From assembly GCA_903813345.2 (NCBI GenBank), contig CAIIXF020000011.1, positions 4,116,571 to 4,180,570 on the forward strand: a stretch of 64,000 nucleotides of DNA, in the 5' to 3' direction. The notes beneath the pieces were generated by a model. That model was not told where the DNA came from. It searched no databases and saw only the letters and a program-made list of their open reading frames with translations. The translations under genes and the position numbers were made by a program. Source of the stretch: Owenia fusiformis (Eukaryota > Annelida > Polychaeta > Sabellida > Oweniidae). Shown piece after piece: positions 1-12,400 of the stretch (positions are counted from its first letter, which is position 1; every line of letters starts with the position of its first letter).

Positions 1-70
1 ACCGAGGCCTGAATATTATTTGCTTTCTATACTTTTATTGCTTTTTTGCTTGATTCAAATAGATTCATAC

Positions 71-447
71 TTTTATCGGTAACAAGCATGTCGCTCTAGC
101 AGCATCTATTGATTTACAAACTGCCACTTCTCGAACCCTCTCAAGTCTCAACTTCTCCGCAGCTTCTCTTGTCCGTTCTCGGAACTCTCTCGTCCTTTCT
201 GCCGCGACCTCTCTCGTTCGTTCACTGAACTCCCTTCCTCTTTCTACAGTGCGCTCTCTCGCATTTTCAGCGGTCTCCCGAGTTCTTTCACCCGCTTCTC
301 TACCCTTTTCTCTGACGGCCTCTCTAGCATCCTCGAGTCTTATTCTTTCGGCTACATTTTCCGCAGCTTCTCTTCCACTCTCCCACGGACTTTTGAACTC
401 AAAGCCACCGCCGATGAAACGTTTTTGTCGATCTTGAATCCTATTGC
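71..447 (-). CDS. P3 exon 10: Arg/Glu/Ala repeat helix
   Basis: 125 codons, phase 1 in, phase 0 out (donor GTATGA at 65-70). Repeats of about 7 and 8 residues of the type R-E-A/V/F-x-E-R-T, e.g. REAGERT, REFSERT, REVAAERT, REFRERT, REAAEKL, giving a highly charged single helix. The end, CLLPIK before the donor, matches CLVPLQ in P2 and CLAPFK in P1. Looks superficially like LEA-type helices, but the period differs from the 11-mer of LEA group 3. Confidence 0.75.
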
Positions 448-3400
448 CTATATATGATTTCATAGACAATTTAAAACGTCAAATAACTATCACATATCAC
501 TGCAATGTTTAATCACACAATGTGATATGCCTTTATTTTGTTTCAACTGTACATCATTTTAAATAAAATACAATTCGTTCTATGCTGTTGCTACCTTAGA
601 TCTTAATTGATTTTAAACTGGCCGCGTTTGTTATATTCCTCTTTCCCATTGGTCCCTTAACACTCTCATTTAGACCGTTCCGTATTTGTGGTCGTGATGA
701 CATTAATACGGAATAAATCATACAATTTCATGAAAAATGCTGACCATGTCCTACGGAAATTGAGATTATGTTTCCCAGCAAGTTCGCACGGCGATACTGT
801 ATAGCACATGCTCTGGGGAATTGATTCTACTTTCTATAGACACCAATCACATCTCTGTCGATAGAATAATAAAAAAGCCTTAGGGTCTCAACCTCATTTG
901 TTTACATTTACAAAAACGTGAAAAATCACAAAAGTTGTCATAACTTTTTAAATCTTAAATTCTTGAAACCGATTTCACTTGCCAGCGACAGATACTTCAG
1001 TCGTTGACAAACCGAACATGTCAGTTTGGTTCGTTATATCTCCAAATAAACGATTTCAACATTCTGAAAAACCCGATGCTAGTCCACGTGTTAATACGGA
1101 ATTGGTTGACTCAATAAGTAAACTCAATGAACGAAGCGGTGCACTCGTGAATGAAATGAAACAATTAAGATAATTGGTAGTGTTATACAATATTAGTATG
1201 TTTTAACCCGGGGTATGAAACATAATACCCTGAATACGGGTTTCAGTAGCATGGGCATTTAGTTTCAATTATAACTTCATTCGTCATGGAGAGGGTAAGA
1301 GTGTCATGCCGGTCTGAAGGATGTACCAAAACCTTCGCAAGAAAATCATCTAAGTGCCAGCACTAGACACGGTGATAGGGAATATCGCATAAGAGATGTG
1401 GCGTTGCTCCGCTACGTTTGGAAACGGGGCGATACGAACGACTGTCAGTTCCAGAGAGACTGTGTTATTTTTGTGATGTTAATGCCATTGAAAATGAACA
1501 CCATTTCTTGTTAAAATGTCCGTTTTATTCTAGTATCAGAAATGATTTATTTTCCAAGGTTCAGAATAAAATTACAAACTTTCAAAGACTTACAGACGAT
1601 GAGAAGTTCTATATCTTGGTGTCAAATCATGAGATTGCTGTTTATGTGGCAAAGGCCTGTGGCCAAATGTTTAAAAAAAGAGAACATAAACTGTACAGTT
1701 AATTTTGATGAATATCGTTTTTATACATAGTGTCTTATAGGCCGAACACGGCCTGGGGTAAGCATATTGAATGCTTTTAATACGTTTGAATTTTATTACC
1801 ATTTGTATTTTAGCTACATGTTTGTATTAATATATGCCCAGGACACTTTAATAAATTTTACAAATACAAAAAATAAGTAATGACAACTATATTTATTTAT
1901 TTATTTATTACAGTGTCACCTGTAATTATACGGCCAGCCTCCAAAGGCTTATGAGACACAATTACAATCATATTATATGCAGATAAGTCAGAATTAACAC
2001 TTACTTTAATCTATCTTTAGCCTCCAAAGACAAAAGCAAAAAATTTGAAACATATTTACAGAGTGATTTAGAATTCAATACTACAATTTTTATTTCACAA
2101 GGAAACAATACTATGAAAATGTAAGCTTCATTTTTTTTTAAATTAAAATGAACAAATGGACAGCTAACCTCATTTGGTACTAATTGTCTTTCTAAAATGT
2201 GGCGTATCCACATGAACATGTCGGAAAAATCAAAAGACTTTTGTTGTGGTCTTGTCCACTTTCACAAAGACAATGCGACTAGCTTTTATTATCATGTTTA
2301 TTCTATCCACAAGAATTGGTGTGGTTACATGTAATACAAGATTCAAGATTCTATTGTGTTTCAAGCCAAACAGTTTGCCATTTGCATGCAATAAGATACT
2401 GTCCAATGTCCATCAATAAGCTATCAAAACAATTATCATTGCAAGTTTTGTGGAAATTGTGATTTCCCCGGGAATGTATACGGTGCATGCGAACTTGTTG
2501 TGAAACATAATCTCAATTTCCGTAGGACAAGGTCAGCATTTTTCATGAAATGGTATGATTTATTCCGTATTAATGTCATCACGACCATAAATACGGAACG
2601 GTCTAAATTGGAGTGTTAAGGGACCAATGGCATGTGTTATACAGTATCGCCATGCGAACTTGCTGTGAAACATGATCTCAATTTCCGTAGGACAATGTCA
2701 CCATTTTTCATGAAATGGTATGATTTATTCCGTATTCATGTCAACAAAACCACTAATACGGAACAGTCTAAACGAGACCGTGTTAAGGGTAATTTAATTT
2801 CACTTTTCAGCATTTCAATAAAACATCCCTATACTAACCTATAATTGCTGATATTATTCGTTTTGTTTGAGAATGGAGGAAACTTTTAGATGCTTTGCCA
2901 TCGAGTCTATTTTCCAGCAGTGAATCTAAAAAGATATCGGCGGTTACAGAAGCTGCGTTGAGCATTTCAAATTAATTATCTTTAAATAATTCAAATAAAT
3001 GTTAAAATAAATTAAAAATACTATATTTGTATATCACCAAAGAATATTTACAAATAGTTTTAATATGCATTGGTCATACCTTTAACAATCTTATCGTCAC
3101 GCCCTGATTGCTCACCGCGTCGTATGCTTCCTAAAATAATTAATATTGTTAGAACCTCAGTTGAAATACTCGATTTTGATTGGTCAACGAGCGGTGAATA
3201 ATTTTAACTGTACACCGCGCAATGCATTGCCGGTGAATAATATTCCCAGCATTCCACTAAAATGACGTCATTATCAGACGATAAAATGGCCGCCGCTAGC
3301 ACTAGCCGTTTCAAAAATGTTGAAGATGAGGATATTATTAGTCTTTTAGAGAGTAAAGACAGTCAAAATACGAAGAAAAATCTAAAACTTTGTACAAAGC

Positions 3401-6400
3401 TTTTAGTGGACTTCGCCCAGGAGAGTAATTTGACTCCATTGAGTGAACTTACTGCCGATATACTGAAATACAACATGAACGTCTCGAGGGTCTGGATCCA
3501 ACTTCAAGTCAACTTTAAGGGTCAGAAAAATCTAAGATATTCTTCGGACTAACAAAACAATTATAGACCTCTCCATTCGGTTTACTGCCAAAATTATATC
3601 CCTCGACTGTAAACCTCGACCTACGGTCTCGGTTTACAGTCTCGGGATATAATTTTGACAGTAAACCTCTGGAGAGGTCAATAATTGTATATTGTTAGTA
3701 CCTCAGTTGAAATACTCGATTTTGATTGGTCAACGATCGGTGAATAATTTTAACTGTACACCGCGCAATGCATTGCCGGTGAATAATATTCCCAGCATTC
3801 CACTAAAATGACGTCATTATCAGACGATAAAATGGCCGCCGCTAGCACTAGCCGTTTCAAAAATGTTGAAGATGAGGATATTATTAGTCTCTTAGAGAGT
3901 AAAGACAGTCAAAATACGAAGAAAAATCTAAAACTTTGTACAAAGCTTTTAGTGGACTTCGCCCAGGAGAGTAATTTGACTCCATTGAGTGAACTTACTG
4001 CCGTGAACAACATGAACGTCTTGAGGGTCTGGATCCAACTTCAAGTCAACTTCAAGGGTCAGAAAAATCTAAGATATTCTTCGGACTAACAAAACAATTA
4101 TAGACCTCTCCATTCAGTTTACTGTCAAAATTATATTCCGAGACTGTAAACCTCTCGGGATATAATTAACAATGGAGAGGTTAAGCTAACGATGTTTTTC
4201 ACAACGTAACCGTGAACGCAAAGTACAAAAATTAACAAAGGAATGTATCGAGCGCTCATAGTTTTATGCGCGCTTAGTCTACTTCAGATACTCTTTCAGC
4301 TTCAGAGTTTCGGGTTTAGAACGGGAGATTTTGAAATTTGACGTTGGGTCAACGGGAACCATTTTACTCGTGTCTATTGAACACTATGCTGTCAATTTTG
4401 ATTTCGATGCACACGATGATGTATGTCATGCATGATTTAGCGCCAAAAATCTAACGAAACGAGCTCGTTTAAAATATGTATTAGAAAACCAGCTATAAAA
4501 CCGTATCAATGACATACTATAGAATCATTACACGCTATGGTGTAGTCTAAACAAACACTGGATTTGAACGGCTATTTATATGAGAAGGCTACATGCATTT
4601 GTATATGGTCGAGTGATACGTACAGGTTCAGTTTCGATTATATATGCAAAGCTTAACCTCTCAATTAATTGTATATTGTTGTACGTGTTGTACAATCGTC
4701 ACATATAGAATAGGATCCGATATTTCCTAAAATGAAACACATTCAGAATGCTGTACGATGGCTGATCAGAAAAGTCCTGCACCTCAAAGGATATCGAATA
4801 CTTTATGAATACTGTTCATATTTGGCCTCAATCATCCGATATATACAGGGTAGCCAAAAATGGGACACTCATATTTAAAATATAAACATTGATTACATTG
4901 AGGAAAACATGTCAAATTATAAACCAATTGATAAGGAATTTAATAATCTTTAATTTGCTATATGTCGCGACCTCTAAATATTGAACAAATTCATTTTGTA
5001 AAATTGTAAAACAGTTGCAAACAAGGTCTACTGCTTCCTAAATCGAATGGAATTCATATGATTGTATAATAATGGCTATATTGTTTATATATCTAGATAA
5101 TATGAATAAAATGTTTTCACTGATTCACAACTCCATCTTTCAATCCTGGTTTAAACATTTACAGTCTACATTTACAGTATTTATTCACAATTGATTATTA
5201 TTAATATGTAGTTTTTATGTTAACCAATATTACTTTTAGGAGTCTCCACTTTTTTACTTGTTAGCCTCATTGTTATTTGCTCTATGCTGTTATATGCCTT
5301 GTGGTGTCTCTGTGTGTAACATGGAGCTTTTGTGTAAATGCCTTTTATAGTAACAAAACAATAAAATTATACAATTCTTACTTTTTCTGCGCTTTGATGA
5401 ACATCCAGCTGGACAGTTGTCTTCTATTTTCTTAATCTCGTTTTGCACTTTAGTTATCTCAGCCTTAGCATCCTCTAATTTCTCAACCTGATCTTCTGCA
5501 ACTCTTACACTTTCTTTCCATTTACTTTCCAAGTAGTCAACCTTCTCTTTTTGATCACTGATCTCCTGAGCTTTGGTATTAATTGACTTTTGAATCCCAT
5601 CAACCTAGACATAGATAAGCTTTGTATAAGCGATATTCGCTCCTGATCGCACCCCGTCGTATACTTCAGCCGTATACCGAAGTGAGCTCGTCAACTTATC
5701 GAGACATTCTGGCTTAAATATATTATAACTGCCAAACCGTGAACATATTTGGATAAAGGTAATACACATTATCAAAACAATTTATTTAATGCCATAATGT
5801 TATAAAAAGTAGGATTGGATTAAACAAATGTTCTTACTACAGCTTTTTTGGCTCGGAGATCTTCAGCTGCACTATCCATACTTTGTCGAGCCGAGTCAAG
5901 TCCTTTTGTGGCTGTATCGAGGGCCGCAGTAGCCTTCTTACTTAGATCACTAATGGCACTGATCACATTGTTCTTCAAGGTATCCAAGAGTGTTTGTTTA
6001 AAGTATCCAGAGACACTAAACGTTGCAGAATCTAATGATGTGTAACTAGCAGTAAGGGTAAGCTGAGCTTCAAAGAGATCTAAGAACTTTCCCCCTATTT
6101 CAAAGTGAATACCTTGTGAATCAACTGTTATATTAACTGATGCACATATTTTAAGTACACAAACTTTCCCCTGAATATCAATTTTTGCTCTAGGTGGATT
6201 CCACCCAACGTCAACTAACAACTCAGGGCCAGATTTACCATCACCGTCAACACTGATTAGATTGTTTCCGATGTTGAACCTGTCCACAGTAAGAAACACA
6301 AATATACCATTGATGTCCATACGCATTCTACTACTGACCTTGAAGCTCATTATTTGTATGGTCCCATTAAACCTTAACCCACTGGGTATTGTAACACCAT

Positions 6401-9400
6401 TTGGTAACACTTTACCACTTAACAACTGGGTGTAAGACACATCAAGACCATCTGGAAAACCGATCTCGTCTAAAGCCTTTGGCAGACTCGGGAAATAAGC
6501 AAACGCAGCCAATATTGCAGGAATTGTTAATTTCGAAATTTTTCCTAAGAAATAACTTTCAGAAGGCACAATTTTGTTGAGGCCGATAAACAAAGATGCA
6601 TTGAAGAGTCTTGCTTTCGAGTTGTCAATCAAACCGATCTGAGCACGGCCCCCTAGATGCAACTCAGAGATGACGGTGGGTTCAGGTACTATGCCTATTT
6701 TGATAAATAGGTCACATATAGTTACAATCGGAATAGCGAATGGTTTAGGCCAACATCCCACCATCGCCATTTCCAATGTCGCCCCTCCTGTAGTTGAAAA
6801 ACCAATAGCACCAGTAAAACGTAAAGCAGGATCATCTATTATCAGACTAGCTATCAGAGCTACCTCTATTAAAGGTGGTCTAACAATTATTCTAAACCCT
6901 AAGCCAGACAGCATAAAGCCAGGGGCAATCTCTATTTCTCTAGGAATCGTCACCTCGAGTAAAAGATCATTTATTGCAAGACGTCCTTTCATAATCATAG
7001 AGAGACCGGGTAGGAATTTGTTCAAAACTAGACAAAGGAAATCACCCGAACAGTCTGAAGAAGGTGGGAGATTTATATGGACAACAAACGATACACCATC
7101 CAGCGTATTGGTATTGCTTAACATGGCGAGTCTGAATTTTAATTCACTTCTTCCTATGGTTGGTATTTCATGAGTTGACATTACGAGCCCGATAGAACTT
7201 TCGTCAAATATCCTACTACCCGGCATTGACGTTATGTCAACGTTACCCTTAGTGAGTTTATCTATAACGCTACTGAGTCTAGTCTTTTCAAGTACAATGC
7301 CTAAAGCCATAAGCATAGCCCCATCTACCTTTCCTCCTAATACTTCTACCTTAGAAGCATCGAAACTACCTATAACGGCAGTGCCACTTACCCTTACTCC
7401 AAAGTTTCTGCCTATTAAAATTTCAAAACATGGATTTTCGATTGAGAAAGTCTCGAAAATATTACCGACGAAATCAGGAAGAAACGACGACGCTAATTGA
7501 GCCATGACTTTACCAACTTCTAGGGGTTTTTCAGAACAGGCAGATGCCAAAAATTCGGATTCTCCGGGTGGTTTACTAATGGTAAGTGCAATGGGGTAGT
7601 CCTTTATCAACCAAGTACCACTTGCCACAAAGCTTAAAGTCCTTGGTTTTCCTAGACCTATGACAAAGTCGATCTCAGGCTCTTTTATCTCAAACACATG
7701 CTTCACTATTACTATATCATCTCCGAGTATCACTGGAATATTAAGCTCATTGATTTCACCGTTATAGTTCATATTGGAAAGACCTTGATTGAGAAACGTC
7801 GCTAATGGAAATCCAGGGGGCAGTTGAAGATTGATGGATGTGAGAAGTTTGTTAATGATACCCTCGACGTCAAGCTGCGGTCCTGGCAAAATTCTAAAGC
7901 CAATTGACTTAGGAGGAGTATATTTAACCATGAAATTCATCGGGTCTGAGTCTGTATCAAATCGTGCACTGAACAATAGAGCGATACCCTTACTGACCGA
8001 TGGTAGCAGAGAAATTATGTCAGAATTACTGGTAAAGTCGACAATGAGCTCGGGAATATCTTTGGAAGCTCCGATAATCGCTACCTCTGGAAACGCTAAA
8101 CTACCAATCAGAGGAACAGTAGAGATATCATAGCTCCCAATATGTTGAATAATTGACGCGAGGGTCAGTTCTTTTAACAGGGCAGCCAATGAAAATGCAT
8201 TTGTGAAATTACCTCCCTCTTTGAGCCTGTTGAAGTTAAGCATGATGTTTGTGCTGCCAAGACCGGATATTGTTGATGTAAAGGAGAATTGGAACCCCAT
8301 ACCAGAATCTGTAAATTTAGCAACAAGGCTCATATCACTTATAACAATGCTATTGAACTTAAGATCATTAAAAACAGCTGATGCACTTGTAGAATCTCCG
8401 GGTACCACTGCATTTGCGACGCTTCCCAACAAAGTGGCAAGGGTTACATCAGATGTAACTGGACGTGCAGTGATGTCGTATTCGCCTCTATCATAGCCTG
8501 CTTGGATAGTGAATGAAACTCCTCCCAAGTCCCATGTCGCACTAAAGGAAACAGTGATAGATTTATCGGGAACAGCAATTGTCAGGTCGATCTCGATATT
8601 TGTGACACTTAACGTAGTGGGAATAAGTGTGATCTCTCGATCAGCAAATAAAGTTACTGAAAGTGTAACAATTTCATCACAGACATTGACTTCAAAATAT
8701 TTAACAACCAAATCAGACAAATCAATAGGATTATCCCCAACTGATCCTAGCTGAAGAGCTTCTGCAATACCACTAACAGTATTCAAGACTTTTTCAATTA
8801 TAACATTAACATTTAGGCAATCGTCAGGGTTAGGGGTGAAGGACATCGCACAACCATCGGACGCCCATGTCACCTTACAGTTATCAGTCACAGTCAGCTC
8901 TTTGGTGAACGCTCTTGATTTAAACATGAACATTTCAGATAAGGCAGGCAAGGAATCTGGAACAAAGAAATGCAACATTGATGAAAATGAAACCAATGTA
9001 TCAAACATGAGTATACAAACATTCAGAAACAAATCAATGCAGTGGTTAATGAAATGCTGCACTATTGCTAGACGTCTATTTTAGGATGGAGTTATTCTCA
9101 GTTAGGCTATTTGCTATCTGGTTACATATCTTACCTCTTGGTGCCCGATCTTACCTGGCAAAATAACCCCTACAACCTCAGGTGCTGATGTTATCTCAGG
9201 TAGCTTTATTATCGCCGGTGGTTGTATTATCAATGAGGGAATAAAAGGTTTTGGCGCTGGTGTGGTTTGTATAAATACCTCTGGTGGTTTGATAGTTATC
9301 ACTTCATGTATTGGCTTCATTGTAACAAGAGGCAATTCTTTTGTTGTTTTACCAAGCGGCTGCGTTTGAGAATCATCCACACCCGTCGTTGTTTCACCAA

Positions 9401-12400
9401 CACCCGGGTTTCGTGTTGCTATAATTTCAGAAGTAACATAGGACTTTAAAATATGCAAGCTTTGCCAATAGCGTCTCCCAATGCACAATGCCTATGTTTT
9501 GCATGTATACCAGTGCATGTTTTTTATTAAAAATATGGGTTTGTGGACATTTACATGTGTTCGGGCATCTTGTGGCATTTCATACATTACTGCCAACATA
9601 TGTCCCGGTCTCTTAATGAACATAAAACTATAGTACACCTAACGATACCTTTATTTCTCATGTGGAAATCTGCTAACTTTTTGATATTCTTCCCCAACGT
9701 TTGCAAGGCATCTAAACGTACTTTTCTATCTGAACTTTGGAGTTTAGAAATGGCCTCGTTTGCCTCACTTGCCAAATCCCCAAGCGCCTTGAGGTCTCTT
9801 CTGGTTTGTCTTGTACTGTCCCTTCTTGACCCCTCTTTCCCTTTAAGCTGTACAATTCATAGTAAATCTTTAAATACATTTTGTTAACCTGCTTCTGGGT
9901 ATTTTTGTAAATCAGTTATTTTGGTGTAGGTCATCAAAACTTCAATCATGACACCGATAGAAGAGCGAGCCACTAAAAGAGTCAAGGTTACCACTATTGC
10001 TTGACCCTGGGTTCGATTCCGGGTTAAGGCACGTTTGTTTGTGTGTTATGTAATTTTGGATGTTTGACTTGCGTTAAAGCCTGGGGTGTGTACTTGTATG
10101 TCTATATACCGGTGTACAATGAAGAACGCGGGGCTCCTCCAGGGAGGGGTTTCTGGCTTTGTCTTCCAGTGTAAAATACGGAATATACCAATGAGGTATT
10201 GTTCGCCAAATATGGCGATAATCAAGATACAATACAACGCAAAAGTTGGTAAGCACAAAAGTGGTACAATAAAACAAACACAGAATCATATTTTTGTGAA
10301 AAAAACGTACTAACTACCACCACAACGTTCTTGGTTATGTCCAATCATTCAATTGCAAGCTTGACTGAAAGCTTTTTTCCCTAGTACACAACGGGCCGTA
10401 AATTCTTTTTGAGTTATTTACACTGATTCAAAAATGCCACCAAAAGTATTAATAAATATGTCAAAACGGAATACTGAATTATCGTACCTGCAAATATTTG
10501 CTCAGGACAGACACTACCGCGCCCCATCTTTTAACTGTGGTGGTATTGCTAAGGAAGATCTGGATCCGCAATAAGTCGGACAGAAGAGACTCATCGTTAA
10601 TAGCCAACAGTCTTTCTAATGTTTTCTCGGGGTTTTGGACCAAAGTACTTTCTGAAAAAAGCTATGAACAGTAAAAGGTATTTACATAGATTTCAAATTT
10701 ATTGTAACGATATATTAGAATGTGTTCGTCCTCTAAGAAAGTTCTTGTTTAATTGGCCCATTTTTTAAACACCAACAGTTTATCTTTAAAACCCGAAATA
10801 CGAGTATAATCTTAATATTTACCGTTCGTGGGAATCTTTATGGTTGAGAAATCATCAAATACATCTTTGACTTTACCCTCTTCCGATTTAACATCTTCAC
10901 TAGCTTTTAATTGTTCCAGACGGTCATAAATTTCAGTTGTTATGCTGAATATCTCGCCAAATACCTCTCTTCCAATGTTTTCCTCAATGAAGGCATTCGC
11001 CTTATCCTAAAAAACAATTTCATGTTGATTTTTTCAAATGCATACGTTTTGCTTATATTAATATAACTTGTCTAATGACATAAACTCGTCGTACCATTTT
11101 TACGATTTTATAAACAAATCTCCACAAATAAAAACATGTAACAATTGAGTATTTGCTGCGTCATGAACCTAAATGGTAACAGAGGTTATATCTATTAACA
11201 AGGCAAAACACTAAAACATGAACAGAAGTTAATAAAAGGTTGTCTCTGCTTTGTGCTTAAAGTTTCTTTAACAATTTATCACGTGCATGCTTACCCTTAT
11301 ATACTGAATAAGAAGGCCCGTGATATTATTTTGACGTGTAAATTGTCTTTTCAGTTTGTCGAGCCTTCTGTTTGGCGCTTTTAAAATCTTGTCATAATAA
11401 ATGTCACGAAGCACGTCTAACTCTGCCTCTGTCTGTATAATCAATGGTTTAAATTCGTAAACTGCGTTTTCTGAAATAATATAAATAGGTACAATGGTTC
11501 TTACTCGGATATTGTACATTTGACGGTATAGATAGAATCATCCCAATATGATATTGTTGCTAAATAGAGTTCTTTTCAGAAGTGTAGATATCTGGTATTG
11601 AAGTAAATAAATTAGCGACAGAATGTAGATTCCTGCATAATTAGTCATCTCAGATGAATCACAGTATTCAGGATTCAATGTAATTCATTATTGAAATATA
11701 CAATTCCCAAAAGGCAACGATGTTTCGAAAAAGGCAATTGCCAAAAGGAATGTAATCCTTTTTTAGTATAGTATTTATCCCCATTAACTTTACTATTGTT
11801 TAACTATTGTAACATACATTTTTATTAACTTGCACTTATCTTATTCGCTTAACGTGAACTTAATTATATGTAATTGTTTTGAGATAAATTGTGACTTGGA
11901 ACATAACTTGAATATATAAGCACTAGAGCCAAAGGGAAAGGACTACGAAGAAGATACTTACGAAGATTTGCCTCGACAACGCTTTCCTGGACTGCAGACC
12001 ACGTTATCAGAGCAGCAAATTGCAAAATGGTGTTATAACCTATTGATAGAAAAGACAGCACCGTATTTGCAAGTGAAGTGTTTTTATTTCTTATCGTTCA
12101 ATATTATGTATATGGATCCAAGGATTTTTTGTTTCAGTCAAATGTTTCCAATCATACGTACGTTACTCTGACCCCAGATGATGTTTCATAAATGCCCGGG
12201 AGTCCGGTGTCAGAATGAGGTCCTAATATGATCTGATAAGTCAAAAGGCACATACGTTCTTGAGGCAATATAAAACACATTTGGTGGTCGAACACATAGT
12301 ACGAATTAAGGGATTTGACAAAGCTCAATAATAAATCAGCATCAACAAGAACGAAAATCATGATTCAATCAGGTAAATACTAGGTAAATAGGTCACATTT

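Larger units (their letters stand above)
646..2632. mobile_element. Inverted-repeat element with nested LINE fragment
   Basis: Left arm about 646-805 and right arm about 2478-2632 are inverted copies sharing, for instance, CATTGGTCCCTTAACACTC at the outer end and GTCCTACGGAAATTGAGATT inside. A third, direct copy of the arm follows at about 2630-2790. No transposase was seen; a non-autonomous element about 2 kb long. Confidence 0.55.
448..5381. other. P3 intron 9, filled with repeats
   Basis: 4.9 kb between the coiled-coil and repeat exons, at the place where P2 has its five FAMeT domains. I found no FAMeT-like sequence on either strand. It holds an inverted-repeat element with a LINE fragment, a LINE tail, two Crypton-like units and unassigned AT-rich DNA (about 4690-5380). 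Confidence 0.6.

Noticed and set aside
71-447. LEA (desiccation) protein based on the charged Ala/Glu/Arg repeats
   Set aside because: Period is 7+8 rather than 11, and it is one segment of a secreted modular protein.
2632-2844. 70-codon plus-strand frame
   Set aside because: It lies in the repeated arm of the inverted-repeat element; the same DNA is non-coding in its other copies.
4846-4880. Complete mariner element starting CAGGGTAGCCAAAAATGGGA
   Set aside because: Looks like a transposon end after TA, but no inverted partner was found nearby.
5848-9084. Plus-strand open frames opposite the P3 giant exon (and the same at 28328-31303 for P2)
   Set aside because: They mirror codons of a strongly conserved minus-strand exon and are broken at different places in the two paralogues.
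9955-10040. Functional tRNA gene
   Set aside because: Only a B box is convincing; acceptor and anticodon stems do not pair.
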